Assembly: GCF_027214025.1 (NCBI RefSeq)
Contig: NZ_JAPWHB010000004.1
Coordinates: forward strand, 496,001 to 560,000
DNA: 64,000 nucleotides
Reading direction: 5' to 3'
Source of the DNA: Parahoeflea alexandrii
Lineage (GTDB): Bacteria > Pseudomonadota > Alphaproteobacteria > Rhizobiales > Rhizobiaceae
The notes below the pieces were generated by a model. The model did not search any database, had not been told where the DNA came from, and saw only the letters and a program-made list of their open reading frames with translations. The position numbers and the translations under genes are program-made. Shown piece by piece: positions 55,256 to 64,000 of the stretch (positions are counted from its first letter, which is position 1; each line of letters begins with the position of its first letter).

Positions 55256-55381
55256 ATGAAGATCAAGAATTCGCTTAAGGCGCTCAAAGCTCGTCACCGT
55301 GACAACCGCCTGGTTCGTCGCAAAGGCCGGGTCTACATCATCAACAAGATGAACCCGCGCTTCAAGGCTCGCCAGGGCTGA
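55256..55381 (+). CDS. rpmJ: Ribosomal protein L36
   Basis: 41 residues, a gene too short for most automatic lists. [20 protein letters not shown] then [20 protein letters not shown]: the alphaproteobacterial zinc-free L36 form. The start is the ATG at 55256-55258 and the stop TGA at 55379-55381. Preceded by a TTGACA-type -35 near 55138. Confidence 0.95.
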   Translation: MKIKNSLKALKARHRDNRLVRRKGRVYIINKMNPRFKARQG

Positions 55382-55452
55382 AGCCGAGGGCCTGTATGGC
55401 CCTCACCAAAATTTGCAATTGATATTTGGCGCAGACGGACTAGCTTTCCGTC

Positions 55453-56056
55453 ATGCGCCATTTTTCGTATTCCAGAATTGTTCCCGTTTTCGTCACAGCC
55501 ATCCTTTGCGGCAGCATTCAGGACATGCCGGCTCGCGCCGAAACATCAGCTCCAGCCACGGCGTCCGTTCAGCCAGTCAGCACGCTGGACACACTGTTTG
55601 CGGAACTCAAGCGCGAGCGGGATGAAAAGCAGGCGAAACGGGATAAGCGAACGCATCTGGGCCAAGTGGCGCGATTCGGGCAGCGCCACGGCCAATCTGC
55701 TGATGCAGTGGGCCGACAAGGCGATGGCTGACAACAAGAATGGCCTGGCTCTCGATCTGCTGGACCAGGTTGTGGTGCTGATGCCGGATTACCCCGAGGG
55801 ATGGAATCGCAGGGCCACGCTGAACTACACGCTGGGCAAACACGATAAATCCATGTCCGACATCAGCCGCGTTCTGGCCCTCGAGCCCCGCCATTTCGGC
55901 GCCATCGCCGGCATGGCCGCCATACTGGCAGCCTCGGGCAACGACGAGCTCGAGCTCAAGGCCTGGGAACAGATGCTGGAAATCTACCCCGCCAATCGGC
56001 AGGCCCAGACGCGGCTTGGAGAATTGGCGGACAAGCTCGCCGGCAGCAGGATCTGA
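55453..56056 (+). pseudogene. TPR-repeat exported protein, broken by a one-base frameshift
   Basis: The reading begins at ATG 55453 with a signal-like start (RIVPVFVTAILCGSIQ) and continues through LFAELKRERDEKQAKR to about 55640. From there the protein goes on in the +1 frame as ISERIWAKWRDSGSATANLL ... to TGA 56056, giving about 200 residues with TPR repeats (YPEGWNRRATLNYTLG ...). The change falls at GGG (55640-55642): removing one G restores KRISERIW. It is a paralog of the intact gene at 13884-14462. Either a true frameshift mutation or a homopolymer base-call error. Confidence 0.75.
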
Positions 56057-56126
56057 AACTTTCCCCGGGCAATTCCCGTAGGAAGCTGAAACGCCCTGAT
56101 CCCCCACCAATCGGCAATGATCCCTC

Positions 56127-57170
56127 ATGCTCGCACGAAGACCGGTCCGGACCATCATGATAATCCTGATAAGTAGCATTCTGCTGTTGTTGGCCGGTCT
56201 CGCGGTATGGACCAGACTGAAGGCGCGTGAAATCGAGGCCCGACATCCGCCGACAGGCGAGATGATCGATGTCGGTGGCTACAGGCTTCATGCCGTGCAT
56301 GTGCCGCGTCCGGAGGGCGCCGACCTTCCGCCGCTGGTTTTCATCCATGGCGCCAGCGGCAATCTGCTCGATCAGGAAGTCCCGTTTCGACCCAAACTCG
56401 AGGGGCGGGCCGAAATGCTGTTCATCGACCGGCCCGGCCATGGCTGGTCCGAACGCGGGGACGCGGCCAACAATACGCCCGACGGGCAAGCCGCAGCCAT
56501 CGCCCGCGCCATGCAGGCCAAGGGCATATCCAGCGCCATCATCATCGGCCATTCCTTCGGCGGCGCGATCGCGGCAAGTTTTGCGCTCGCTCATCCTCAG
56601 ATGACGGAAGGCCTGGTCTTCCTTGCGCCTGCCACCCACTCATGGCCCGGCGGCATTGCCTGGTACTACGGCCTGACCCGCACGCCGCTGATCGGCCCGC
56701 TGTTTGCCAACACGCTGGCGCTTCCAGCCGGCCTGACCCGCCTGGAAAGCGGATCGGCCTGCGTCTTCGCGCCCAATCCGAAGCCGGTCGACTATGTCGA
56801 CAAGACCGCCCCGGCTCTGGTGTTAAGACCGCAGGCCTTCCGCAACAACGCCATCGATGTCGCCAACCTCAAGCCCTATGTGACCCGGGTCGCGCCGCGG
56901 TACACGGAGATCAAGAGCCCGACCGTGATTGTCACCGGCGACAGCGATTCGGTCGTTCTGGCTCACATCCACTCGGAGGGGCTGGCCCGCGACATCGACG
57001 GCGCAGAACTCGTCTGGATCCGCAATCTCGGCCACAAGCCGGATCACGTGACAACGGATCTCGCTGTCCGTGCCATCGAGAAAGTGGCCGGGATCGATGT
57101 CGATCTGAAGGTCGCCGCGGCGACGGCCGAGGCCTCGTTGGCCACAGACAACGCCGTCTGCCCTGGCTAG
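56127..57170 (+). CDS. Membrane-anchored alpha/beta hydrolase
   Basis: 347 residues: an N-terminal membrane segment (about 9-28, TIMIILISSILLLLAGLAVW) and an alpha/beta-hydrolase domain. FIHGASGNLLDQE oxyanion region, nucleophile elbow IIIGHSFGGAI (Ser intact), and a late His in NLGHKPDHV. Substrate unknown. It starts 70 bases after the TPR gene. Confidence 0.87.
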   Translation: MLARRPVRTIMIILISSILLLLAGLAVWTRLKAREIEARHPPTGEMIDVGGYRLHAVHVPRPEGADLPPLVFIHGASGNLLDQEVPFRPKLEGRAEMLFIDRPGHGWSERGDAANNTPDGQAAAIARAMQAKGISSAIIIGHSFGGAIAASFALAHPQMTEGLVFLAPATHSWPGGIAWYYGLTRTPLIGPLFANTLALPAGLTRLESGSACVFAPNPKPVDYVDKTAPALVLRPQAFRNNAIDVANLKPYVTRVAPRYTEIKSPTVIVTGDSDSVVLAHIHSEGLARDIDGAELVWIRNLGHKPDHVTTDLAVRAIEKVAGIDVDLKVAAATAEASLATDNAVCPG

Positions 57171-57219
57171 TACCGAGCTGCCGTCATCCAATCGAAAACG
57201 GGGACTTCCCGACGGAAAC

Positions 57220-58659
57220 TCAGATCCCGGTCATCCCGTCGGATCCGATATAGGCGATCCGCAGCATGTTGGTTGAGCCGGGAGTTCCGAGCGGGACGCC
57301 GGCGGAAATGATGATGCGGTCGCCTGGCTTGCCGAACCCCTCACGGAAGGCAATCCGGCAGGCGCGGTCGACCATGTCATCGAGATCGGTGGCATCCTGG
57401 GTGACCACGCAATGCAGCCCCCAGACGACCGAAAGCCGCCGCGCCGTATGGAAGACCGGCGACAGGGCGATGATCGGCACCTGCGGCCGTTCCCGCGCGG
57501 CGCGCAGGCCGGTGTTGCCCGATGATGTGTAGCAGACGATTGCGGACAGGTTGAGCGTTTCGGCAATCTGCCGGGCAGCGAGCGAAATCGCATCCGCACC
57601 GGTCGCATCCGGTTGCGGACGCTGGGAATAGATGATGCCGGGATAGTTCGGATCGCGCTCCACCTTGCGGGCGATCGAGGCCATCATCTCGACGGCTTCG
57701 ACGGGATAATCGCCGGCAGCGGATTCCGCCGACAGCATCACCGCGTCCGCACCTTCGAACACCGCCGTGGCGACGTCGGACACCTCGGCCCGGGTCGGGA
57801 CGGGCGCCGAGATCATCGATTCCAGCATCTGCGTGGCAACCACGACCGGCTTGCCGGCCCTGCGGCAGGCGCGGGTCAGCTGCTTCTGGATGCCGGGAAC
57901 CGACTCGATCGGCATTTCCACCCCGAGGTCGCCGCGCGCAACCATCAACGCATCCGACAATTCGATGATCTCGTCGATGCATTCAAGCGCTTGCGGCTTC
58001 TCGATCTTCGACATCAGGCCGACGCGGCCGCGCGCGATCTTGCGGACTTCGGCAAGATCCTCCGGCCGCTGAATGAACGACAAGGCCACCCAGTCGACAT
58101 CGCCGACGGCCAGGATCGCATCGAGATCGCTGCGGTCCTTCTCGGTCAGCGCCCCGACGCCGAGTGTGGTGTCGGGCAGGCTGACGCCTTTCCGATCGGA
58201 GATCTTGGTCCCGCTGACGACAGTGCAGACAATCGATGTCTTGTTGGATTCGACAGCCAGTAACTGCAGCCGGCCATCGTCGATCAGCAAGCGGTGACCT
58301 GGCTGCACGGCCTCAAGGATCTCGGGGTGCGGCAGAAAAACCCGCGTCGCGTCGCCAGGGAGATCCTTATTGTCGAGGGTGAACGTCTGCCCTGCCTTGA
58401 GCGTCACCGATCCGTCCGCGAACTTGCCCACCCGCAGTTTTGGTCCCTGCAGATCGGCAAGGATGCCGATCGGCCGGCCGCAGGTCTTCTCCACCGCGCG
58501 AATACGGCCTACCAGCGTACGCATCAGCTCATGGCTCGAATGGCTCATGTTGATGCGGAACAGATCAGCGCCGGCTTCGTGCAGCTTCTGGATCATTGCC
58601 TCTTCCGATGAGGCAGGACCTAGGGTCGCGAGTATTTTTACATTGCGTAGCCGCTTCAT
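57220..58659 (-). CDS. pyk: Pyruvate kinase
   Basis: 479 residues from ATG 58659, overlapping the stop of the upstream DUF1036 gene by one base (TGATG). Catalytic barrel motifs ILATLGPASSEEAM, FRINMSHSSHE, MSKIEKPQALECIDEI, MVARGDLGVEMP and the VATQMLESMISAPVPTRAE loop are complete; the C-terminal effector domain is present. The other lower-glycolysis genes are 23 kb away. Confidence 0.96.
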   Translation of the reverse strand: MKRLRNVKILATLGPASSEEAMIQKLHEAGADLFRINMSHSSHELMRTLVGRIRAVEKTCGRPIGILADLQGPKLRVGKFADGSVTLKAGQTFTLDNKDLPGDATRVFLPHPEILEAVQPGHRLLIDDGRLQLLAVESNKTSIVCTVVSGTKISDRKGVSLPDTTLGVGALTEKDRSDLDAILAVGDVDWVALSFIQRPEDLAEVRKIARGRVGLMSKIEKPQALECIDEIIELSDALMVARGDLGVEMPIESVPGIQKQLTRACRRAGKPVVVATQMLESMISAPVPTRAEVSDVATAVFEGADAVMLSAESAAGDYPVEAVEMMASIARKVERDPNYPGIIYSQRPQPDATGADAISLAARQIAETLNLSAIVCYTSSGNTGLRAARERPQVPIIALSPVFHTARRLSVVWGLHCVVTQDATDLDDMVDRACRIAFREGFGKPGDRIIISAGVPLGTPGSTNMLRIAYIGSDGMTGI

Positions 58660-59132
58660 CAATTCTGGCTTTCTGGCGCTTCCGGGGCATCCGATAGCTG
58701 GACCATCCAGCTGCCCTGTCTCCCGGTATCGTATTCCTTGAATCCCACGCGCTGGAAACCACGGGCGAAACAGTCCTCGACGCCGACAATGCGAAATTCA
58801 TTGTCGGCGACACACATGTTGATGTCACCGGCCCAACGGCCACCGCCGCCGGCGTCCTCTGCGTAGAGGTAATAATAACGAGATCCCAGCTGTCCCTCGA
58901 TCAGGGTGGCGCAGGAATTGGCGGGGATCTGCCACCAGCCCTCCGTCACCCAGCCTTCCTCTGTGCGGTATCCGATAGCGCCGCCGACAAGCGACTGCGT
59001 TCCATTGCAGACCCGAAAGTCAGCCCTCGCCTCCTGGGCCGAGGCAAGCATCATCGCTCCGGCAGTCAGAGGTATGAGCGCAGCGAATCTGACGATGGGG
59101 AGATAGGCTTTTGGCAACTTGCGAAACAACAA
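58659..59132 (-). CDS. DUF1036 secreted protein, coupled to pyk
   Basis: 157 residues with a signal peptide (about 14-37, IVRFAALIPLTAGAMMLASA). DUF1036 body: FRVCNGTQSLVGGAIGYRTE (38-57), GWWQIPANSCATLIEGQLG and a Cys-containing YLYAEDAGGG. Its stop overlaps the pyk start, an arrangement common in rhizobia. Role unknown. Confidence 0.85.
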   Translation of the reverse strand: MLFRKLPKAYLPIVRFAALIPLTAGAMMLASAQEARADFRVCNGTQSLVGGAIGYRTEEGWVTEGWWQIPANSCATLIEGQLGSRYYYLYAEDAGGGGRWAGDINMCVADNEFRIVGVEDCFARGFQRVGFKEYDTGRQGSWMVQLSDAPEAPESQN

Positions 59133-59353
59133 TTTCGGTCAGTCTCCGCTCTCGATTTGTGCTTTGCTTTTTGCGCCGGGGGGCCATGAAAGTCAACGAA
59201 AGACGCTAGACTAAAGGCAAGCTTCGTTCACATCATGCACCTGTAAATGTTTATGGCAGATGAAGTACCACTCCGGACGGTTGCCCACAGAGCACGGCTG
59301 TGCAATTGATCCGGTCAACCGCACTTCCTTCAAACTTGGCCCCAGTACCCGTC

Positions 59354-60136
59354 ATGTCAGGCTTTCAGCCTTTTGAGATCATTCCCGGCGATCCGAACCA
59401 TTCCCTGGTGATTCTCGCCGATCATGCGATGAACCGACTTCCTGCCGAATATGGCGATCTCGGCCTGCCTGCGCAGGCATTCACGCGCCATATCGCCTAT
59501 GATATCGGCGTCGAGGATGTGACCCGCGGACTCGCAGCCCGGCTGGGGGTTCCCGCGGTTCTCGGCTGTTTTTCACGCTTGCTGATCGATCCCAACCGGG
59601 GCGAGGACGACCCGACCCTGATCATGAAACTCTCGGACGGGATGGTCATCCCGGCCAATCACCCGCTCACCGCCGAAGAGCGGGAACGCCGCCTCAACCT
59701 GTTTCACCGGCCCTATCATGACGCCGTCTCCACGGTTATTACCGAAACTTGGCGCAAGGCCGGCACGGCGCCGCTGATCATCTCGATTCACTCCTTCACC
59801 CCTGCCTGGAAAGGCGTGCCACGGCCCTGGCATGCCGGCATTCTATGGGATACCGATCCGCGGGCGGCGCACGCCCTGATCAATGCCCTGGGGACGGACC
59901 CCGCTCTGGTCGTCGGCGACAATGAACCTTATGACGGGGCGCTCAGGGGCGACACCATGCACAGGCACTGTTCGATGACCGGGCTGCCGCATGCGCTTCT
60001 CGAGATTCGCCAGGACCTGATCGGCGACGCTTCCGGCGTTGATTCCTGGGTCGAACGGCTTGCGCCGATCCTTATGGACCTGACCGGGCTGCCGGAATTG
60101 CACCAGGTCGAGCTGCATGGGTCGCGCGTGGCTTAG
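59354..60136 (+). CDS. N-formylglutamate amidohydrolase family protein
   Basis: 260 residues starting at ATG 59354 (MSGFQPFEIIPGDPN); GTG 59300 is a longer option. Zinc amidohydrolase family linked to histidine breakdown, though many members have other substrates. LVILADHAMNRLPAEYGDLG, HIAYDIGVEDVTRGLA and LIISIHSFTPAW fit the family. No hut genes nearby. Confidence 0.85.
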   Translation: MSGFQPFEIIPGDPNHSLVILADHAMNRLPAEYGDLGLPAQAFTRHIAYDIGVEDVTRGLAARLGVPAVLGCFSRLLIDPNRGEDDPTLIMKLSDGMVIPANHPLTAEERERRLNLFHRPYHDAVSTVITETWRKAGTAPLIISIHSFTPAWKGVPRPWHAGILWDTDPRAAHALINALGTDPALVVGDNEPYDGALRGDTMHRHCSMTGLPHALLEIRQDLIGDASGVDSWVERLAPILMDLTGLPELHQVELHGSRVA

Positions 60137-60258
60137 CGACCGGTGAAAATCGGGATTATTCCCGGGGTATGGCTCAAACGCCCTTGACCCCAGGCCCCTG
60201 TTTGGGCACTTGAAGCCTTACGCATTTTACCCCTCATTGTCCTAACAGGAGAGACCTC

Positions 60259-60525
60259 ATGTCCGATGCCGGCGCCGTCGCCCGCGACCAGCTCCGTTCC
60301 ATTGTCGAACGCATTGAACGGTTGGAAGAAGAGAAGAAAACCATCGCCGACGACATCAAGGATGTCTACGGCGAGGCAAAGGCAAACGGCTACGACACCA
60401 AGGTGCTTCGCAAGGTCGTCGCCATCCGCAAGCAGGACCAGAACGACCGTCTCGAGCAGGAGGCGATCCTTGATACCTACCTGCACGCGCTGGGCATGGC
60501 GCCCGAGCCCGAAGACGCAATCTGA
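60259..60525 (+). CDS. gapR: GapR (DUF2312), supercoil-sensing nucleoid protein
   Basis: 88 residues, all helical. [38 protein letters not shown] and [14 protein letters not shown] correspond to Caulobacter GapR, which binds overtwisted DNA ahead of replication and transcription and stimulates type II topoisomerases. AGGAGAGA lies 4 bases upstream. Followed by a strong terminator. Confidence 0.9.
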   Translation: MSDAGAVARDQLRSIVERIERLEEEKKTIADDIKDVYGEAKANGYDTKVLRKVVAIRKQDQNDRLEQEAILDTYLHALGMAPEPEDAI

Positions 60526-60590
60526 CCCGAAGCCGCCCGCGCTCACAGGGTTTCCTGTGGGTATGCAGGCCTTTGGACAGTTCCAGACTC

Positions 60591-60626
60591 ACAACGCCGC
60601 GTGTTTGATCGAACACGCGGCGTTGT
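60591..60626. terminator. Strong terminator after gapR, facing the DUF882 gene
   Basis: Perfect 15-bp stem ACAACGCCGCGTGTT (60591-60605) / AACACGCGGCGTTGT (60612-60626), 6-base loop, followed by CGTTTTA. The surrounding gap (60526-60751) holds nothing else. Confidence 0.85.
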
Positions 60627-60751
60627 CGTTTTATATCAGCAAGGTCCTGAAGTCGGCCGAAGTCTGCTTGCACCCGGCGCCGGCTTTTCGCGCAATCGCC
60701 CTATCGCGCGCAATCAGCGATCAACCGCCGTGCCGGAATTGTCCGTCGGCG

Positions 60752-62524
60752 TCAGTTGTCGAATCGCGCGACGGTGATGAAATTGACGGCCGAGCCGGTG
60801 AACTGATTGTGCGGCAGCTCCCCGCCGCCGGGCGCAAACCCGTTTGCATAGACAACCGTCGGAGCAGCCCGAAGCTGGGCGCCAACGAACTTGCGCGGCT
60901 TGCCGGGCGGCGTCGCCATCTTCTTGACGCGGTCCTGGGCCAGCGCCCATTTCGAGATGATGGTGTCCGTCAGCTTGGGTTCGGTCCGGATCGACGTGCG
61001 CTGCGGTTGCTCTGCCGCCGCCACGGCCGTCGGCCGGTCACCCTTGCGGGATGCGGCGACGCTTGCCGACAGGCTGGCAACCCGCGCGCCCCGTTGCACG
61101 GGGGCCAGCGATGCCATTTCGACTTCGCGCGGTGCAGTCGCAACCCGGTCGGCTGCGCGATCTCCCGGCCGGCGTATCGGCAACGGGATGAAATCCGCGG
61201 CGGATGGCAGGCGTGTATCCGCTTCAGCAGGGATCGGTGCAGCCTCGGCCGCCCGGTCGACCAGTGCCGCGGCAATCTCCTGGTCTTGTACGGGCTGTTC
61301 CGACGTATCGATCTGCATCCGCGCCTTTATCAGGCTGGGGACCGGAAGTGCTGCCAATTCGACGGCCGCGACATCGGCAGAAGCTTCTGGGGCAGCAGGT
61401 TCCGGCGCGACGGCCCGTTCAGCCAGCAATTGCGGGATCGGTGCGCGAATGCTCGCCAGATCGATCTGTTGAGATTCCTCTGGCACGACATCGGCATTTG
61501 CGGCTGCAGCGAATGCATTGATTTCGCTTTGTGCCGGCAAGACCGGCGCAGGTGGAGCAAGCGCTGCCACCACTACCGGCTGCGGCTGTTCGATCACCGG
61601 GCGCGCCACCGGGATGGGTGGCTGTGCCGGCAAGGCCAAGGCCGTCTCAACTGCTGCGGGCGCCACTTCCGCCGGTGTATCCAGAACGCCCGGCAGCGCT
61701 GCGATTTGTGTCTGCGGTGGTGCGGGCACCGGTTTTGGCGCCGCCGCAATTGCTTCCGGCTCCTCATCCTCGTCGCCGCCGCCGAACAGGGCCGCCAGCA
61801 ATCCGCCCGAGCGCTTGGTATTCTTGTCGGAAGCGACATTACCGCCGCTGGAAGAGGCGATCGCTCCGCCACGCCGCTTGTATTCCGCCAGCGCGGTTTG
61901 ATAGCCAGGGAGCGGCTTGCCATCCGGCGGCAAATGGAGGGTCTTGCCGTCCGGGAACAGGCTGACCAGTTCCTGCCGGCTCATCCGCGGCCAGGCACGC
62001 ACGCCGGCAACATCGAGATGCACGAAGGGCGATCCGGATTTCGGATAATAGCCGACCCCGCCGCCCTGCATTTTCATGGCCGTGGCGCGAAGCTTGCTCA
62101 GCTTCACGCCGGGAATGTAGAAATCCATTGCCTTGCCGAGCATGTGCTGGCTTTTCTTGGCCTGCCCGCCGCGGGTCCGCCGCAGCATCTCATTGGTCGC
62201 CGGCGACCGGTAGGCGGAAACGACATTGATGTAGTCCCGCGCACCGACCTGCCTGTAGACTTCCCAGACCAGGTCGAACAGGCGAGGATCCATGTTGGTC
62301 GGTTCATTGCGCCGCCAGTCCCTGAGGAAACGGTTGAGCTTGTTCAGGCCGGCCTTGTCGTATTGGCCATTGCGCTTGAAAACAATCTCGGCCTTTTCCT
62401 TGGTATGCAGGTAATAGAGCTTGAGAGACCGTGTTTCCGCAGACGCTTCCGGCATCGCCGCGAACCCGGCTGAAACCGCGATGATCGCCAGCAGAACCAC
62501 CCGGGCCACGGCAATACGCATCAT
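60752..62524 (-). CDS. DUF882 (MepK/YcbK-like) peptidase with long disordered tail
   Basis: About 590 residues from ATG 62524. Signal peptide (VARVVLLAIIAVSAGFAA), then a DUF882 domain (about 30-190) with the M15/MepK-type zinc motifs SQHMLGKAMDFYIPG (His, Asp) and FVHLDVAGVRAWPR (HxD). The remaining 400 residues are Ala/Pro-rich, probably disordered, apart from a conserved-looking end (MATPPGKPRKFVGAQLRAAP). Murein endopeptidase or binding protein; the tail is far longer than the usual family length. Confidence 0.85.
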   Translation of the reverse strand: MMRIAVARVVLLAIIAVSAGFAAMPEASAETRSLKLYYLHTKEKAEIVFKRNGQYDKAGLNKLNRFLRDWRRNEPTNMDPRLFDLVWEVYRQVGARDYINVVSAYRSPATNEMLRRTRGGQAKKSQHMLGKAMDFYIPGVKLSKLRATAMKMQGGGVGYYPKSGSPFVHLDVAGVRAWPRMSRQELVSLFPDGKTLHLPPDGKPLPGYQTALAEYKRRGGAIASSSGGNVASDKNTKRSGGLLAALFGGGDEDEEPEAIAAAPKPVPAPPQTQIAALPGVLDTPAEVAPAAVETALALPAQPPIPVARPVIEQPQPVVVAALAPPAPVLPAQSEINAFAAAANADVVPEESQQIDLASIRAPIPQLLAERAVAPEPAAPEASADVAAVELAALPVPSLIKARMQIDTSEQPVQDQEIAAALVDRAAEAAPIPAEADTRLPSAADFIPLPIRRPGDRAADRVATAPREVEMASLAPVQRGARVASLSASVAASRKGDRPTAVAAAEQPQRTSIRTEPKLTDTIISKWALAQDRVKKMATPPGKPRKFVGAQLRAAPTVVYANGFAPGGGELPHNQFTGSAVNFITVARFDN

Positions 62525-62625
62525 GTGCCAGATTTGCACACCGGTGCAACACGTGGCCTGTGTCAGGACTGAAACTGTGTTCAATGTCGCCAATGCTGTC
62601 CCCGGGCGCCGGAAAACCGTTACAG

Positions 62626-62643
62626 ATCACCATTTGGTGATCA
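62626..62643. promoter_or_regulatory. 18-bp palindrome upstream of the DUF882 gene
   Basis: GATCACCA-TT-TGGTGATC at 62626-62643, perfect 8-bp arms, about 100 bases upstream of the DUF882 start. A related AGTGA-ATGA-TCACT lies near 62696-62709. Likely operator sites for an unknown dimeric regulator; the region 62525-62773 has no gene. Confidence 0.5.
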
Positions 62644-62773
62644 AATGCGGTGACACAATGGCAATCGCTGCCAAGCATCGCTGCAGGGACACTTATAGTG
62701 AATGATCACTTAACAGGGAATGAAGCAGATCAAACCGGCAACAGTAATTTCACCATGGGACGAAAATACTGTT

Positions 62774-64000
62774 TCACGCTGCCTCCCGGTCGGGATCATC
62801 CGGATTGATCGCGTAGTCCTTCAGTTTCCGGTACAGGGTCGAGCGGCCGATCCCGAGCCTGCGGGCGACTTCGCTCATCTGGCCGCGATAGAAGGACAAG
62901 GCGAAGCGGATCAGTTCCTCCTCAACCTCGGCAAGCCGGCGGACTTCGCCTTCGGGCGTCACGGCATTGACCGCGGGCATGCCGCTGTCGGCGGGAATGA
63001 GCGGCTCGCTGATCTCGGGATAGGCAACCGGGTCCTTGACTGAAACGGCTGGCTGCGGCGTCAGATCGAGCGCCTCCGGCACGTCCCCCGAACCGGCCGG
63101 AGCTTCCCTGTCAGAGCCGGTGGGCTCAAGACTGTAGCCGGGTATCTGCGCGGCGATCTGCGGGAACAGGTCGATGGTCAGCGTGTCGCCGTCGCAAAGC
63201 ACGATGGCCCTGTGAATCGCATTCTCCAGCTCGCGGATGTTTCCCGGCCAGTCATGGGCGGTCAGCAGTGCCATCGCATCGGGCGCGATGCTGCGAATGC
63301 GTCGCCCGCCGATGACACCGGCATATCGCTCGGTGAAGTGGCGCACCAGTTGCGGAATGTCTTCCTTGCGCTTGCGCAAGGCCGGAACGTGGATCGGGAA
63401 CACATTGAGCCTGTAGTACAGATCCTCGCGGAACCGGCCGGCCTTGACCTCCTCGATCAGGTCCTTGTTGGTGGCGGAAATCAGCCGGATATCCACCTTC
63501 CTGGGCATCCGTGAGCCCACGGTTTCGATCTCGCCCATCTGCACGGCGCGCAACAGCTTGACCTGGACGTCAAGCGGCAGCTCGCCGACTTCGTCCAGGA
63601 ACAGCGTCCCGCCGTCGGCCTCGACAAACTTGCCGGCATGCCGTTCCGTGGCGCCGGTGAAGGCCCCCTTTTCATGGCCGAACAGAATGCTCTCGACCAG
63701 ATTCTCGGGAATAGCCCCGCAATTGACCGTGACAAACGGCTTGTTGCGCCGTCCGCTTTCGGACTGGACGGCGTGGGCGATCATTTCCTTGCCAACGCCG
63801 GACTCACCTTCGAGCACAACCGGAATGGTCGATGCCGCGGCGCGGCGGCCGAGCGAAATCACCCGTTCCATGGCAGGGCTGGCCGCCACGATGCCATTGA
63901 AGCCGGTGTGCCGCACCGAAGGCATCGGCACCGAATTGATGCGCGAGGCCTTGAGCGCGTTGCCCAGCGCCAGCGCCAGGCGCTCCGGCGACACAGGCTT
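62774..64000 (-). CDS. Sigma-54-dependent response regulator (cut by window edge)
   Basis: About 408 visible residues; the frame stays open to the right edge. The visible N-terminal end, KPVSPERLALALGNAL, is typical of the end of a receiver domain. AAA+ domain: Walker A LEGESGVGKEMIAH, the sigma-54-contact loop GAFTGATERH, DGGTLFLDEVGELPLDVQ, and the RFREDLYYRLNVFPI segment. A Pro/Glu-rich linker leads to a Fis-type HTH (EVARRLGIGRSTLYRKLKDY) near the end. NtrC-family activator; target genes unknown. Confidence 0.9.
   Translation of the reverse strand, partial: KPVSPERLALALGNALKASRINSVPMPSVRHTGFNGIVAASPAMERVISLGRRAAASTIPVVLEGESGVGKEMIAHAVQSESGRRNKPFVTVNCGAIPENLVESILFGHEKGAFTGATERHAGKFVEADGGTLFLDEVGELPLDVQVKLLRAVQMGEIETVGSRMPRKVDIRLISATNKDLIEEVKAGRFREDLYYRLNVFPIHVPALRKRKEDIPQLVRHFTERYAGVIGGRRIRSIAPDAMALLTAHDWPGNIRELENAIHRAIVLCDGDTLTIDLFPQIAAQIPGYSLEPTGSDREAPAGSGDVPEALDLTPQPAVSVKDPVAYPEISEPLIPADSGMPAVNAVTPEGEVRRLAEVEEELIRFALSFYRGQMSEVARRLGIGRSTLYRKLKDYAINPDDPDREAA

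Noticed and set aside
60266-62473. 735-codon frame on the plus strand
   Set aside because: Overlaps gapR out of frame and is antisense to the DUF882 gene; composition is Arg/Ser/Cys-rich with no recognisable domain.
1-64000. CRISPR arrays or insertion sequences
   Set aside because: No regularly spaced direct repeats and no transposase-like protein in any frame.

Overview
The window is chromosomal DNA from a GC-rich alphaproteobacterium of the Hyphomicrobiales (Rhizobiales), probably a Rhizobiaceae/Phyllobacteriaceae relative such as a Hoeflea-like organism. The genus is inferred from gene order and family content, not from a search. Supporting evidence: a sulfoquinovosyl-diacylglycerol operon (sqdBDC), the CtrA-circuit gene rcdA with TTAA-N7-TTAA boxes upstream, gapR, DUF1192/DUF465/DUF1036/DUF4164 proteins, and the order tol-ruv-yebC-ymdB-fthC ... 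zapA-DUF4164-tkt-gap-pgk-fba. I see no rRNA, tRNA, CRISPR array, transposase, integrase or phage gene.

Layout. 1-3.2 kb (-): tolA (cut by the window edge), tolR, tolQ, a methionine aminopeptidase and ybgC. 3.3-6.3 kb (+): sqdB-sqdD-sqdC. 6.3-10.5 kb (-): Nudix gene, ruvB, ruvA, ruvC, with two AbrB/PIN toxin-antitoxin modules interleaved between the ruv genes. 10.6-16.4 kb: luciferase-like oxidoreductase, yebC, GFA protein, a cluster of MBL-fold, TPR and DM13 proteins, ymdB, and 5-formyl-THF cyclo-ligase. 16.6-26.7 kb: an accessory block of signalling and surface genes (LuxR-HTH mini-protein, globin-coupled chemoreceptor, PAS-GGDEF-EAL protein, Crp-family regulator, a TbpB-like lipoprotein with a Slam-type outer-membrane translocon, and a LuxR regulator fused to an alpha/beta-hydrolase that lacks its serine). 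This block separates zapA from fthC, which are neighbours around 6S RNA in many proteobacteria.

26.8-35.2 kb: zapA, DUF4164, then central carbon genes tkt, gap, pgk and class I fba, with a CPA1 antiporter between gap and pgk. 35.3-44.2 kb: SGNH hydrolase, MFS transporter, quinone oxidoreductase, DUF1192, rcdA, rpmE, ABC exporter, fatty-acid desaturase and a PhnD-like protein. 44.3-49.8 kb (-): an OmpA/MotA-like pair, inositol monophosphatase, efp, a Sel1-repeat protein and a ThiE-like protein. 49.9-57.2 kb: TSUP permease, acyl-CoA ligase, ArsR, two DUF465 genes, purEK, rpmJ, a frameshifted TPR gene and an alpha/beta hydrolase. 57.2-64 kb: pyk, DUF1036, N-formylglutamate amidohydrolase, gapR, a DUF882 peptidase-like protein and a sigma-54 activator cut by the right edge.

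How the parts fit: most of the window is housekeeping backbone (envelope integrity, Holliday-junction repair, glycolysis/gluconeogenesis, cell-cycle proteolysis, purine synthesis). The most unusual parts are (i) the lipoprotein/Slam pair followed by the pseudohydrolase LuxR regulator, a possible ligand-sensing surface-lipoprotein system, and (ii) the ruvC-TA-ruvA-TA-ruvB arrangement, in which each toxin stop codon overlaps the next ruv start codon.
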